64,000 nt of DNA. Source: Methanomethylovorans sp041447285. GTDB taxonomy: Archaea; Halobacteriota; Methanosarcinia; Methanosarcinales; Methanosarcinaceae. The translations under genes were made by a program, and so were the position numbers. This document shows positions 17,062-25,838 of this stretch, piece by piece. The stretch is taken from positions 105,434 through 169,433 of the forward strand of contig NZ_JBGMEB010000008.1 in assembly GCF_041447285.1 (NCBI RefSeq). The letters run 5' to 3'. Every line of letters starts with the position of its first letter. Position 1 is the stretch's first letter. The notes beneath the pieces are model-generated. The model was given only the letters and a program-made list of their open reading frames with translations, was not told where the DNA came from and made no database searches.

Positions 17062-18087
17062 TCACACTCCCATCAGAGCTAGTGCAATAACCCATCCCAG
17101 ATTCAGCAAAGATAGGGGTAGTAGTTTCTTCCAGCTTAGGTCTACGACCTGGTCGATCCTGAACCTTGGAACAGCCCAGCGGATCATTATTATAGTCAAT
17201 ATCACAAGCGTTACCTTTCCAAGGAAGAAAGCAGTGGGGAGAACTATTCCAAGCAGCATGTTAGAAGTGAGCATTGTAGGTAGGTTCCATCCTCCCAGGA
17301 ACAGCAAGACCACAAGCATGGACCCGAGCATCATGTGAATATATTCAGCAAAGAAACCGAGACCAAATCTCATACCAGTATACTCTGTGATCCATCCTGC
17401 AATGAGTTCTTCCTCAGATTCGTTCTGGTCAAAAGGAAGACGTCCCATATCAGCCATCAGGGCTATAAAGAACACTACAAATCCTATGGGCTGCTTGATA
17501 ATGAACCATAGAGGGTTCTGAGCATGAGCAATATCTATTATATTCAAAGATCCTGCCATTATAGCCACACTTACAACACAGATGCCCAGAGGAACTTCAT
17601 ACCCGATCATACGTGCGAAGTTCCTGAATGCTCCTAGCAGGGAATACTTGTTGTTAGAACTATAGGCTATCATGAAAATACCAATGACAGAAACAGCTGA
17701 GACCGCTTCAATATAAAGAATACTTATATCCATGTCGGTTGCAGCTATTGGATATATGCTGCCATTTATGATTATTGCACCAAAAGGAATGGCGACAAGC
17801 ATCAGAAAAATAGATCCCATAAGGACTATAGGTCCAAAGACAAACAGCAATTTGTCAGCGTTGGCAGGTATGATGTCTTCTTTTGTGAAGAGTTTTATCG
17901 CGTCTGCGACCAGCTGGAATATTCCATGAGGACCAACTCTGTTAGGACCATGACGCTGCTGGACGTCAGCTGCGAGTTTACGCTCAAACCAGACAACCAA
18001 CATTGCACCCATGAATATGGCACCCATAAGGCAAAGTCCCAGAATACCACGTAGCCAGGGGTTGAAAAGAATATCTGTTAGTTCCAT
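17062..18087 (-). CDS. fpoH: F420H2 dehydrogenase subunit FpoH
   Basis: 341 residues from ATG 18087; ATG 18090 and GTG 18096 are neighbouring alternatives and AGGTG lies just before them. Eight membrane helices, NuoH-like: VQQRHGPNRVGPHGIFQ, the loop RLPFDQNESEEELIAGW with the acidic quinone-site residues, and the C-terminal VPRFRIDQ. It forms the methanophenazine-binding chamber with FpoB and FpoD. The start overlaps the fpoD stop. Confidence 0.95.
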   Translation of the reverse strand: MELTDILFNPWLRGILGLCLMGAIFMGAMLVVWFERKLAADVQQRHGPNRVGPHGIFQLVADAIKLFTKEDIIPANADKLLFVFGPIVLMGSIFLMLVAIPFGAIIINGSIYPIAATDMDISILYIEAVSAVSVIGIFMIAYSSNNKYSLLGAFRNFARMIGYEVPLGICVVSVAIMAGSLNIIDIAHAQNPLWFIIKQPIGFVVFFIALMADMGRLPFDQNESEEELIAGWITEYTGMRFGLGFFAEYIHMMLGSMLVVLLFLGGWNLPTMLTSNMLLGIVLPTAFFLGKVTLVILTIIMIRWAVPRFRIDQVVDLSWKKLLPLSLLNLGWVIALALMGV

Positions 18088-18092
18088 CATGA

Positions 18093-19217
18093 TCACCTGT
18101 CAACCTCACTTGTACATGTGTCCATGCTTCCGGCTATTGCCACAATATCTGCAACATTGACTCCTTTAAGAAGCGGAGGTAAAGTCTGCAATGTGGGATA
18201 TACTGGTCCTCTTATCTTTACACGGTATGGTTTATCGGAACCGTCAGAGACCATGTAGAATCCCATTTCACCTCTTGGGTCTTCCACACGGTGGAATACT
18301 TCTCCGGCTGGTATTCTCATAACAGGTGACCTGCGGCCATAGGCAGTATTTTCTGGGAACAGGGGGCCGCTGGGTATCTGATCAAGACATTGCTCTATTA
18401 TATACATGCTTTCACGCATCTCATCAAGACGCACCTGAACTCTTGCAAACACGTCACCTGCGGTCTGAGTACATACTTTGAAGTCGAGATCCTTATAGGC
18501 GAGATAAGGTTCAGCCTTACGGATGTCAAAAGCAACTCCTGTTGCACGAAGCGGCGGACCGGATACACCGATATCTTTTGCAACTTCAGCTGTAAGCACA
18601 CCAATGCCTACAGTCCTTCCTTTGTAAATGGAATCTGTGCTGAACAGATTCTCGTAAGTGGCAATAGCCTTTCTCAGATTTCCAAAGACATACTTTGCAT
18701 CTTCTTTGAATCCTTCAGGAAGATCGTCCTTCACACCTCCAAAGCGCAGGAAACTGTGTGTGATGCGTGCTCCGGTAACAGAGTCCATAAGGCTCATCAC
18801 ATCTTCTCTTTCCTTGATGGTGTACATGAACATGCTCACAAAGCCAACAAAGGAGGCATATTCTCCCATACCCAGCAAATGGCTCTGTATCCTGGAAAGT
18901 TCTTCCATTATCACACGAATGTACTGTGCTCTCTCTGGCACTTCTATGCCTCCAAGCTTTTCCACGCAGCCAACATATGCTTCTTCATTGGTCAGCGCTG
19001 CAAGGTAGCATATCCTGTCGACAATAGTTATTCCTTGAAGGTATGTCTTGCTTTCAAGTATTTTTTCTATCCCTTTGTGGATAAATCCCATCTCTACCTC
19101 GGAATCCACTACGGTCTCTCCTCTCAATTTTGCATTGAGTCTGAAGGGACCTGGCATCATAGGATGTTGTGGCCCAAGGTGAACTATCATTTCAGAAGGT
19201 CCAACTGTATTATCCAT
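18093..19217 (-). CDS. fpoD: F420H2 dehydrogenase subunit FpoD
   Basis: 374 residues, GAGGT 7 nt before the ATG. NuoD/49-kDa homologue of hydrogenase large-subunit ancestry: LGPQHPMMPGPFRL near the N-terminus (quinone-site His), DRICYLAALTNEEAYVG, and FYMVSDGSDKPYRVKIRGP near the end. The nickel-iron cysteines of hydrogenases are absent, as expected for a complex I-type subunit that instead helps bind methanophenazine. Confidence 0.96.
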   Translation of the reverse strand: MDNTVGPSEMIVHLGPQHPMMPGPFRLNAKLRGETVVDSEVEMGFIHKGIEKILESKTYLQGITIVDRICYLAALTNEEAYVGCVEKLGGIEVPERAQYIRVIMEELSRIQSHLLGMGEYASFVGFVSMFMYTIKEREDVMSLMDSVTGARITHSFLRFGGVKDDLPEGFKEDAKYVFGNLRKAIATYENLFSTDSIYKGRTVGIGVLTAEVAKDIGVSGPPLRATGVAFDIRKAEPYLAYKDLDFKVCTQTAGDVFARVQVRLDEMRESMYIIEQCLDQIPSGPLFPENTAYGRRSPVMRIPAGEVFHRVEDPRGEMGFYMVSDGSDKPYRVKIRGPVYPTLQTLPPLLKGVNVADIVAIAGSMDTCTSEVDR

Positions 19218-19226
19218 AGTAAAACC

Positions 19227-19703
19227 TCATACCAGATTTTTGGCTGTTTTGTTGGGGAAGCCTTTGTAATCTTTTCTAAGTGGCCATTCGCCAAGCAATT
19301 CCTGAGGAAGCACAAGAGGCTTCAGATCTGGGTGATTAAGGTACTTAACACCAAACAGCTCATATGTTTCTCTTTCGTACCAGTTAGCATTCCAGTATAC
19401 AGGGACAACAGACTCAATTTCAGGATTGTCCCTTGGTAATATTGCTTTCAGTGTAAGGACTACAGGATGTTCGTAAGAACCAATCACATAGACGACTTCG
19501 ATCTCATTCCTGTTAGGGTAATCAACACCGAATTCACAACAGAGGTGTCCAAAAGAAAGTTTGTCCTTAAGATATCTGCATATATCCTTTACATTTTCCT
19601 GCTTCACTTTAGCAATGATCCTTATATCAGATTCAACACTTGCATCATAGATAGTGCCTGTGAACTGACTGGAAAGTGAATCTATCATAGTTTTAGCATC
19701 CAT
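19227..19703 (-). CDS. fpoC: F420H2 dehydrogenase subunit FpoC
   Basis: 158 residues with GAGGTG before the ATG. NuoC/30-kDa homologue, recognisable by WYERETYELFGVKYLNHPDL and the ending PLRKDYKGFP. It is a structural part of the peripheral arm. Separate C and D genes, rather than a CD fusion, match the methanogen arrangement. Confidence 0.95.
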   Translation of the reverse strand: MDAKTMIDSLSSQFTGTIYDASVESDIRIIAKVKQENVKDICRYLKDKLSFGHLCCEFGVDYPNRNEIEVVYVIGSYEHPVVLTLKAILPRDNPEIESVVPVYWNANWYERETYELFGVKYLNHPDLKPLVLPQELLGEWPLRKDYKGFPNKTAKNLV

Positions 19704-19712
19704 AGCGTCACC

Positions 19713-20264
19713 TCAATATTCAGTACCTTTGTCCTTCTTTGCAGCTATCTTCTGTTGCAACTCAACAAATGCCTGGATCAGGCCCTCACATCTTGGTGGA
19801 CATCCAGGAACATAAACATCTACCGGAAATATCTCATCTATGTTCTGAGCTGTGCTGTAAGATTCATAGAACGGGCCGCCACTAATGGCACAATCGCCAA
19901 AACAAATAACCCATTTTGGGGCTGGCATTTGGTCCCATATCCTCTGTAGTGCAGGCAGATATTTTTTTGTCACATATCCGCTGATTATAAGAACATCAGC
20001 ATGCCTTGGAGAGTTTCTTGGAATTATTCCAAAACGGTCTGTGTCGTAGTGTGCCATACCCGTTGAAAGCAATTCCACACCACAACATCCCATGGCGTTT
20101 ACTGTGAACCATAGCGAGTTCTTACGTCCCCAGTTAATTAAGTCCTGAGCTTTTGTCTTCTTTAAAAAATCGCTGATAGCACTACTGCTTGTTGTCATTA
20201 CACCAGGGATCTCTTCAGGCAGATTTTCTGTATTATCAGAAACAGTTGCTTTTATTTCTGCCAT
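19713..20264 (-). CDS. fpoB: F420H2 dehydrogenase subunit FpoB (N2-type cluster)
   Basis: 183 residues, GGAGGC before the ATG. NuoB homologue with the four N2-cluster cysteines at residues 60, 61 (MGCCGVELLSTG), 125 (CFGDCAISGG) and 155 (VPGCPPRCEGL). This cluster is the last electron carrier before methanophenazine. The gene overlaps fpoA by 13 bp. Confidence 0.96.
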   Translation of the reverse strand: MAEIKATVSDNTENLPEEIPGVMTTSSSAISDFLKKTKAQDLINWGRKNSLWFTVNAMGCCGVELLSTGMAHYDTDRFGIIPRNSPRHADVLIISGYVTKKYLPALQRIWDQMPAPKWVICFGDCAISGGPFYESYSTAQNIDEIFPVDVYVPGCPPRCEGLIQAFVELQQKIAAKKDKGTEY

Positions 20265-20644
20265 TTGAGAGCCTCCTTTTTAATGAGATATAGGTATCCG
20301 AAAAGCACTACAAAAATGAAAATCAACATCTCAATGGTTGCTATGGTTGTTATACTGGGTTCTCTGAAAATGGTAGCCCAAGGGTATAAGAAAAGAACCT
20401 CAATATCAAACAAGACAAATGCAATGGCATATAAATAATACTCGACATTGAACTGGATCCTTGCATTTCCTGTAGGAACAGAACCCGCTTCATATGTCTC
20501 ATATTTAGCAAGCGATTTACTCCTTGGACTTAACTGCTTTACAAGAAGCATAGTCGTGGGAGGCATCAAAAGCGCCACTACAAGAATTATCGCAACCGGA
20601 ATATAACTGTATATTATGTTGCTAGTATCGATTATTCCTGACAT
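20252..20644 (-). CDS. fpoA: F420H2 dehydrogenase subunit FpoA
   Basis: 130 residues, three membrane segments, NuoA-like: KYETYEAGSVPTGNARIQFNVEYYLYA and VLFDIEVLFLYPW with the conserved acidic residues (E and D in FDIEVLF). It is the first gene of the 13-gene fpo run; everything downstream to 10419 overlaps or is separated by at most 14 bp. The input subunit gene fpoF is not in this window, consistent with its separate location in relatives. Confidence 0.95.
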   Translation of the reverse strand: MSGIIDTSNIIYSYIPVAIILVVALLMPPTTMLLVKQLSPRSKSLAKYETYEAGSVPTGNARIQFNVEYYLYAIAFVLFDIEVLFLYPWATIFREPSITTIATIEMLIFIFVVLFGYLYLIKKEALKWQK

Positions 20645-20674
20645 AGTGATTCACCTGAAGAATTTGACCATAAA

Positions 20675-20714
20675 GATTACTTGTATACATTACTTTTAAT
20701 GATTACTAGTATAC
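20675..20714 (-). promoter_or_regulatory. Direct repeat in the fpo promoter region
   Basis: GATTACTTGTATAC (20675-20688) and GATTACTAGTATAC (20701-20714) differ at one base and are spaced 26 bp start to start, 31-70 bp before the fpoA ATG. GTATAC is itself palindromic, so each copy could bind a dimer. The rest of the 20645-20932 spacer is very AT-rich with no gene seen. Confidence 0.45.
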
Positions 20715-20932
20715 TGTAACCCAGTTTTAAAGAATGTAATTCCAGAATACGTGATGGGTTATTAATTTTTTGTTGTGGATAGCTTCCGCAGAGCCACCAT
20801 ATAATTATATTAAAGAAATTTGATAATATTATATTGTTTAATAATGATAAATAACGTCTATTGATATCGTTTAATAATTACAGATTAGGCTTTTTGACGC
20901 ACAAAAATCCTTGTAAAAAAGGAGAATTTATC

Positions 20933-21436
20933 TCATTGTAATTGGGGCGAATAATACTTCTTAATGACAGTATTACATTCGGAGCAAGAGACAACCATCC
21001 AGTCGCCCAGATCTGTCCGAACATATTTATCGAATATAGAAGCCCCGCAATGAGGACAAACATAGTAATCTTTAAAGTAGTAATGGTAAAAATGGGGCGT
21101 TGTTTCAAGCCATTTAAGTACCATCTGCATATGCTCAAAGTATTTTTGCTTCAGGGGAGATGAATTTGTCTCAAGTGCGTCTTGGACGCGGTTTGCTACT
21201 TTCTTAATGTGGCTTTCGGATTTATCTGTGAGTTTTTTGTAGTCAGATATATATTTTATCGTATGGTCAATGTATTGCAGATAAGCTTTGTGCGCCTTAG
21301 GTTCTCTTTTCCAGATAGTGCGTATGAAGTATTCTCCCATCACATCTTCCATTATATCTGCGCACGAAGTGCAGATATTATAGTCCTTGAAATAACGGGA
21401 ATCCTGCTCTCCACCGCAGATGTCGCATGTGTCCAA
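20933..21436 (-). CDS. Conserved-looking hypothetical protein with zinc-ribbon cysteines
   Basis: 167 residues, function not recognised. CDICGG (4-9) with a second pair ICTSC near residue 22-26 form an N-terminal treble-clef or zinc-ribbon, the middle is helical and charged, and a C-terminal ribbon is made by CPHCGASIFD and CSECNTVIKKYY. Two metal ribbons flanking a helical domain suggest nucleic-acid or protein binding, but that is inference. It is close to the next gene upstream on the same strand (27 bp). Confidence 0.7.
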   Translation of the reverse strand: MDTCDICGGEQDSRYFKDYNICTSCADIMEDVMGEYFIRTIWKREPKAHKAYLQYIDHTIKYISDYKKLTDKSESHIKKVANRVQDALETNSSPLKQKYFEHMQMVLKWLETTPHFYHYYFKDYYVCPHCGASIFDKYVRTDLGDWMVVSCSECNTVIKKYYSPQLQ

Positions 21437-21462
21437 TATTTCATCCCCTTATCTCAAATTGT

Positions 21463-21882
21463 TCAATCGATTGATATAGGTTTCATAGCTTCCCGCGTGA
21501 ACATTATGGGAAATATGTTCAGCACTGCAATGAGATCTCCGCTATGTACTTTTCCGGATTCTTGCCCTAGTACATAGGCATGTGTGATGATACGTTCGTT
21601 ATCTACAGGTTTAGTACCGCCCTCAGTACCTACTTTGATCAGGGAAACTATTGCATGATGTGTGAAGGTGCAAGGAATAGCAATTGTATCCGGCTCTATG
21701 TTGATTTCTTTCACACGCAACTTCTTGAATTCACCTGCCCGCATTTCCATATCTTCGGCAGCTATTACCATTTCCCATTTTGCCCGCGTGGCAATCGTGA
21801 ATTCATATGTCGCAGCTTTTATTGTCTTACATTTAAGGTCACCGTTTTCTCGGGAAACGACCTGAACTATTTCCTGCTTCAT
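21463..21882 (-). CDS. DUF22-like protein
   Basis: 139 residues with a possible site before the ATG (GGTGATGAA). The protein is a beta-rich, soluble chain with IAIPCTFTHHAIVSLIKVG and a C-terminal HSGDLIAVLNIFPI. It resembles the archaeal DUF22 family of unknown function; this match is from memory of the family and is not certain. It probably forms a two-gene unit with the zinc-ribbon protein downstream. Confidence 0.6.
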   Translation of the reverse strand: MKQEIVQVVSRENGDLKCKTIKAATYEFTIATRAKWEMVIAAEDMEMRAGEFKKLRVKEINIEPDTIAIPCTFTHHAIVSLIKVGTEGGTKPVDNERIITHAYVLGQESGKVHSGDLIAVLNIFPIMFTREAMKPISID

Positions 21883-22023
21883 TTCATCACCACAAATAGT
21901 TGGTCTATACTAGTACACATAGGTTTCGAGGAAAACATCATTAATAATCGTTATATTGCTTGAGGACAAGCTAATTAGAAGAAATTTATCAGATTCATCT
22001 TTAAAATTAATTAAACAACATAT

Positions 22024-23172
22024 TTATTTAAATATGAGACTTTCTACTTTACCTTCGACAAAGTTAACGTTGTTGTCTTTTAGTTTTATTAAAGTTGTAT
22101 TCCCATATTTATCTCCTCCTTTAGTAGGGACAGTTGAAACAATCTGGTGCTTTGATAACATATCAAGATATCTCCAGAACTGACATCTTGATCTCATTGT
22201 TTCACCATGTTCCTTACACAATTCAATGTAACTTTTATATGAACTTCCAGTATGTGTAAAATTGTTTTCTTTAATTTCTTTACATATACCTAGAAGGCAT
22301 AGTAGTTCATGTTTTGACAAGGTTTCTATTTTTTCATCTCGAGTTTTATTATGTATTTCGATTTTTTTATTTAATATATGCTGTAATATAGTATTATCAG
22401 ATTGGGCAAATTGTGTACACAATATTGATTCTTTTAATAAATCAATTGCATATTTTACATCATTTCTTTCTCCGGCTGTTTCAGCAATTAGATATAATAC
22501 ATCATTAGAAATCGTGTAATCATCAGACAAATTACTCTTTACAGTTTCGTACAATATATCATAAATCTCATTTGTAGAATAAGCTTCTAAGTTGTAAGTA
22601 CATAATTCCAAAATTCTTTTTGATTTAGAATTTAATTTTGAAAGAATATTTATGTTTAATGATGTAGCGATAAATGAAATCTTTGAAGAAGCATTTTTAA
22701 TCCCGAAATCATTTATTTGACATAAATCTCCTAATAAATTCTTTACATCAGGAAATTCATGTACATCATCAAGTACTATAGTCAAATGAATATTATTCTC
22801 AAATAGAAGATTAATAAGTGATTTTATAATACTTTGAGATGACATGCCTTTACATCGATAACTCGTCTTTATTGAACGAATGATCTGTTCAAGCACCATG
22901 TGTTCAGTTCGATATATAGAACAATTTACGTATATGGAATAGTTATTGTTTTTATTCTCATTTCGCAAAATTGAACAAATTTTACGAGCAACCATGGTCT
23001 TGCCTGATCCTTCTGGCCCAACTAAAAATAATTTGCCAGGCATTTTTTCAGTGTTTAACGTAAACTTCGTCAACAAATTTTTAATAACTTCATCTCGATG
23101 TGGGCATTTATCGGGAATATATTCGCTATCAAATAAATCAATAGTTTTTCTATTTTTCTTTAAATCAACCAC
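22024..23172 (-). CDS. Orc1/Cdc6-family AAA+ ATPase (paralogue)
   Basis: 382 residues. Walker A GPEGSGKT is at residues 52-59 and Walker B at LTIVLDDVHE; a sensor-type SFIATSLN and a C-terminal winged-helix region (LLCLLGICKEI, then SRCQFWRYLDMLSKHQIVSTV) follow. This is the plan of archaeal replication initiators, which bind origin repeats. The gene is markedly more AT-rich than its neighbours, and the sequence departs from the main Cdc6 type, so it may be a secondary or element-derived initiator. The 304-bp upstream spacer (23173-23476) shows no clear origin-recognition repeats to my eye. Confidence 0.8.
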   Translation of the reverse strand: MVDLKKNRKTIDLFDSEYIPDKCPHRDEVIKNLLTKFTLNTEKMPGKLFLVGPEGSGKTMVARKICSILRNENKNNNYSIYVNCSIYRTEHMVLEQIIRSIKTSYRCKGMSSQSIIKSLINLLFENNIHLTIVLDDVHEFPDVKNLLGDLCQINDFGIKNASSKISFIATSLNINILSKLNSKSKRILELCTYNLEAYSTNEIYDILYETVKSNLSDDYTISNDVLYLIAETAGERNDVKYAIDLLKESILCTQFAQSDNTILQHILNKKIEIHNKTRDEKIETLSKHELLCLLGICKEIKENNFTHTGSSYKSYIELCKEHGETMRSRCQFWRYLDMLSKHQIVSTVPTKGGDKYGNTTLIKLKDNNVNFVEGKVESLIFK

Positions 23173-23476
23173 ATAATATCAGCAAACCATTTTTAATGAT
23201 TACCCAACATACATTACAATATTTTTCATAGCATCTACTGATATTTAGATTTAATGGCTTTTGCTATTTTTTATAAATGGTTTATGACTAAAAAGTAGTG
23301 CCTCAAATGTTTTTTATGCTGTTGATAATTTGGTTAAGTTAGCTATTATATTTGTATTTATCGAAAGCTATGAAACATGGCCCATGTTTAATGGCTCCAA
23401 ATAGTCATTTATATCGAACTAGTCTTTACTAACATGTAATTTTAAAAAGCTCTAAAGTAAAAATGGTGAGTGAAGA

Positions 23477-23863
23477 ATGAATTGCAATAGAATCTTAAAT
23501 AAAAAAGTAATGCTGGCATTTTTTATAACAGTGGTTATATCAGCTACACTAGTTAGTGCATGGTCGACATATGTAGTGTTCAATGACAATACTTACGTAA
23601 CAAGTGCTCATCTTACAGGTAAAACATCATATAGCGTAATTATGGATGTTGATGGAGCTTCTGGTTTAGTTAGCAACCATCAAATGATTACAACTGTATA
23701 TGAAGATGTTCCACTTGCTCCAGATAAAGTGATAAGAACTTGGACTACACGTTCTGATTACAATGCAGCAATTAATAGTTTATCATCTTCCAAAACATAC
23801 TATACAGTGTGGGACATGACAGGTACTGGTGGCGTCCAATACGGAACTTTATCTTTTGTATAA
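23477..23863 (+). CDS. Small exported hypothetical protein
   Basis: 128 residues, not recognised. An N-terminal signal peptide is clear (basic NKKV, hydrophobic MLAFFITVVISATLV, then SAWS), and the mature part is short, beta-rich and polar with many Ser, Thr and Tyr, typical of a secreted or cell-surface domain. The reading frame ends exactly in a strong hairpin. It sits in the AT-rich segment between the cdc6 paralogue and an anchored protein. Confidence 0.6.
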   Translation: MNCNRILNKKVMLAFFITVVISATLVSAWSTYVVFNDNTYVTSAHLTGKTSYSVIMDVDGASGLVSNHQMITTVYEDVPLAPDKVIRTWTTRSDYNAAINSLSSSKTYYTVWDMTGTGGVQYGTLSFV

Positions 23864-23885
23864 GATGGGAGCATTTCCCATCTTA
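23861..23885. terminator. Bidirectional hairpin terminator
   Basis: Perfect 10-bp stem TAAGATGGGA/TCCCATCTTA with loop GCATT, starting at the stop codon of the plus-strand gene and 3 bp before the end of the convergent gene. Confidence 0.75.
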
Positions 23886-23887
23886 CT

Positions 23888-24664
23888 TTATCTACTATCA
23901 TTATAGTACTTTACACTATGAGTTATTGTCGTTTTAGAATCTTCTTTGGTAGTCTCTTCTATGTGCATTGAGAAAAGCTGCCCTTTATAGAAAGCGACAT
24001 TAATCAATGATTCGGTACCTACATCTCCACCCTTTACATCTATTATAATGTAAGATTTATCTTTGTCAATCGGAAGTGGTTGCTTTACCATATCATATTT
24101 TGAATTGATTTCATCAGCTAATGCATTTGTTTTCTTAGAATCTTTAATCATTGTATAATCCAATAAGGTAAACACCGTTTTGTTAGTCTCAGGATCAATC
24201 AATTCGACTGAATTACCATTAGTTGAATATAGGCAATTTTGACCATACCCAAATATTTCATCTAAGCATACTGCATTTTTATCTTGGATACCTTTGTCAG
24301 TTAGATAAGTATTTACATCATAACGATCGAGATCAGCAGCAAAAAATGAGATTGGTATTCCTTCATTAAGATTGTCGTTAGAATAAATTATTCCATTTTT
24401 AAAACTATTTGTACTATGGAAAGTTAGCATAATAGAATCTGGAGAGTCTTGGACAATGCTTTGAAGAGAAATATAACTACTGTCAATCTCTGCTTCCCTA
24501 ATAGCTTTCTCTGAAATATCAGTTAGTTCTTTTCCATATTCTGATCGGGGATCGATTACTACTGTTTTTCTAGATTCAGAAAGTCCATAAACAGTTGCCA
24601 CTCCTAAAATAGTAATTATTGCAAGAATGAACAACATTAATTTGTAATTTTTTTTGTAGTTCAC
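23888..24664 (-). CDS. Membrane-anchored extracellular hypothetical protein
   Basis: 258 residues from GTG 24664, chosen because GGAGG lies 7 nt before it; a TTG at 24670 would leave almost no spacing. One N-terminal hydrophobic segment (LMLFILAIITILGVATVYG) anchors a soluble outer domain rich in Asp, Ser and Asn with no domain that I recognise. It may be linked to the neighbouring exported protein by convergent arrangement only. Confidence 0.6.
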   Translation of the reverse strand: MNYKKNYKLMLFILAIITILGVATVYGLSESRKTVVIDPRSEYGKELTDISEKAIREAEIDSSYISLQSIVQDSPDSIMLTFHSTNSFKNGIIYSNDNLNEGIPISFFAADLDRYDVNTYLTDKGIQDKNAVCLDEIFGYGQNCLYSTNGNSVELIDPETNKTVFTLLDYTMIKDSKKTNALADEINSKYDMVKQPLPIDKDKSYIIIDVKGGDVGTESLINVAFYKGQLFSMHIEETTKEDSKTTITHSVKYYNDSR

Positions 24665-25044
24665 GTACAAGCCTCCAATTGTTTATAGATAGTTATTATA
24701 GTAATAAAAGTATATATTTTATTTGGTGTTAGTGTTAAATTTAGAATATACATATATGGATTACATAATATAATAGAATAGTATTATTCGATAAAAATAT
24801 AAAATCATATAATCGACCTTCTGCAGATGTCCTAAAATTTATGAATTACCTGGTTGCAGCTATTTTTCAATCAATAATAGCATAATTTAACTAAGTAATA
24901 TTATTTAGTATGATTTATATTTTGTCCACGTATACCGAATGTAGGAAGAAAAAGATCTTTGTTTTTCTAGACATCTGCGGAAAGGCAATTATTTGGCTGA
25001 TAATCATATTTTATCAAATGTGGGCTGGTTGTGGATGATTAATA

Positions 25045-25213
25045 GAAATTCTGGCTCTGTAGAAATCATCATGCTACAATCTCGACTGTGGGCAGATACA
25101 ACCACAGAGGACACAGAGTTCACGGAGAAGGATTGCTATTTTAAGTCTCTGTGTTCTCTGTGAACTCAGTGGTTCAAACTTAATGTGCAGGTTTTCTACA
25201 GAGCCGAAATTCT
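25045..25213. mobile_element. MITE-like non-coding element with target duplication
   Basis: The 153-bp core (25053-25205) has perfect 13-bp terminal inverted repeats GGCTCTGTAGAAA / TTTCTACAGAGCC and is flanked by an exact 8-bp duplication GAAATTCT (25045-25052 and 25206-25213). The inside holds a long imperfect hairpin between about 25101 and 25183, built of ACCACAGAG / CTCTGTG-type arms (about 22 of 28 paired). There is no transposase, so it would need one from elsewhere. The rest of the 24665-25212 spacer is AT-rich and shows no gene. Confidence 0.8.
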
Positions 25214-25662
25214 CATTTCCTTACCAGGAAACATGTTTTCTCTTTATGGCATTTAGTGGTCAGCAGACTGTTAGATTCAACTACCCCATCTATATTATTG
25301 AGTACATGAAGGACATTCTCTTTCAATGAATGTATATCATAGGTTCTCACTTTTAACAGAAGATCATAAGGTTCCAGAAGTTCGTATATCTCCAACACAT
25401 CATTTATATTCTTCAGCTTATTGATCACGTTTATTCTTTTATTCTGCTCTATGCGAAGGCCTATATAGGTAGTTATATTCAACCCAACGCTAACAGGGTC
25501 TACTAAAACAGTGAATTGCTTGACGATCCCGTTACTCTGAAGCTTTTCAATCCTTTTATGAACAGTAGATGTAGCAAGCCCAAGATCATTTGCGATCTCA
25601 GTGCTATGTATCCTGGAATTTTGGGTGAGGTGTTCTAAGATAGCAAAGTCTATATCATCCAT
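25213..25662 (-). CDS. Lrp/AsnC-family transcription regulator
   Basis: 149 residues. It opens with the AsnC-type helix-turn-helix (DDIDFAILEHLTQNSR, IANDLGLATSTVHKRIEKLQSNGIV) and continues into the ligand-binding RAM domain (GLNITTYIGLRIEQN, then YELLEPYDLLLKVRT). Members sense amino acids or related metabolites. The divergent neighbour is the ferredoxin/flavoprotein pair, which may be its target. The target duplication of the MITE-like element reaches into its stop codon (TGA at 25213-25215), so the element appears to have landed just after the coding sequence without breaking it. Confidence 0.92.
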   Translation of the reverse strand: MDDIDFAILEHLTQNSRIHSTEIANDLGLATSTVHKRIEKLQSNGIVKQFTVLVDPVSVGLNITTYIGLRIEQNKRINVINKLKNINDVLEIYELLEPYDLLLKVRTYDIHSLKENVLHVLNNIDGVVESNSLLTTKCHKEKTCFLVRK

Positions 25663-25809
25663 ATTATTATATTTATATATTCATAGTATATGATATTTTT
25701 CTTTCATTTTACTAATTATGGTCAATTTGATATTATTAGTAAAAATATGTGAAAAAATTAGATGATGAGAATACTAATAAAGACAATAATGTTTTTGTTT
25801 ATTGAATGC

Positions 25810-25817
25810 TTTTATAG
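25810..25817 (+). promoter_or_regulatory. TATA box of the ferredoxin/flavoprotein pair
   Basis: TTTTATAG lies 22-29 bp before the ATG at 25839, giving a very short or absent leader; GGTGG at 25827-25831 may be a vestigial ribosome site. Confidence 0.4.
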
Positions 25818-25838
25818 TGCATAAACGGTGGATAGCCA

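Noticed and set aside
18390..19439. 349-codon plus-strand frame opposite fpoD and fpoC
   Set aside because: fpoD and fpoC are certain on the minus strand and the shadow has no domain or start signal.
23173..23476. Possible replication origin beside the cdc6 paralogue
   Set aside because: AT-rich and well placed, but I found no origin-recognition repeats by eye, so no origin is claimed.
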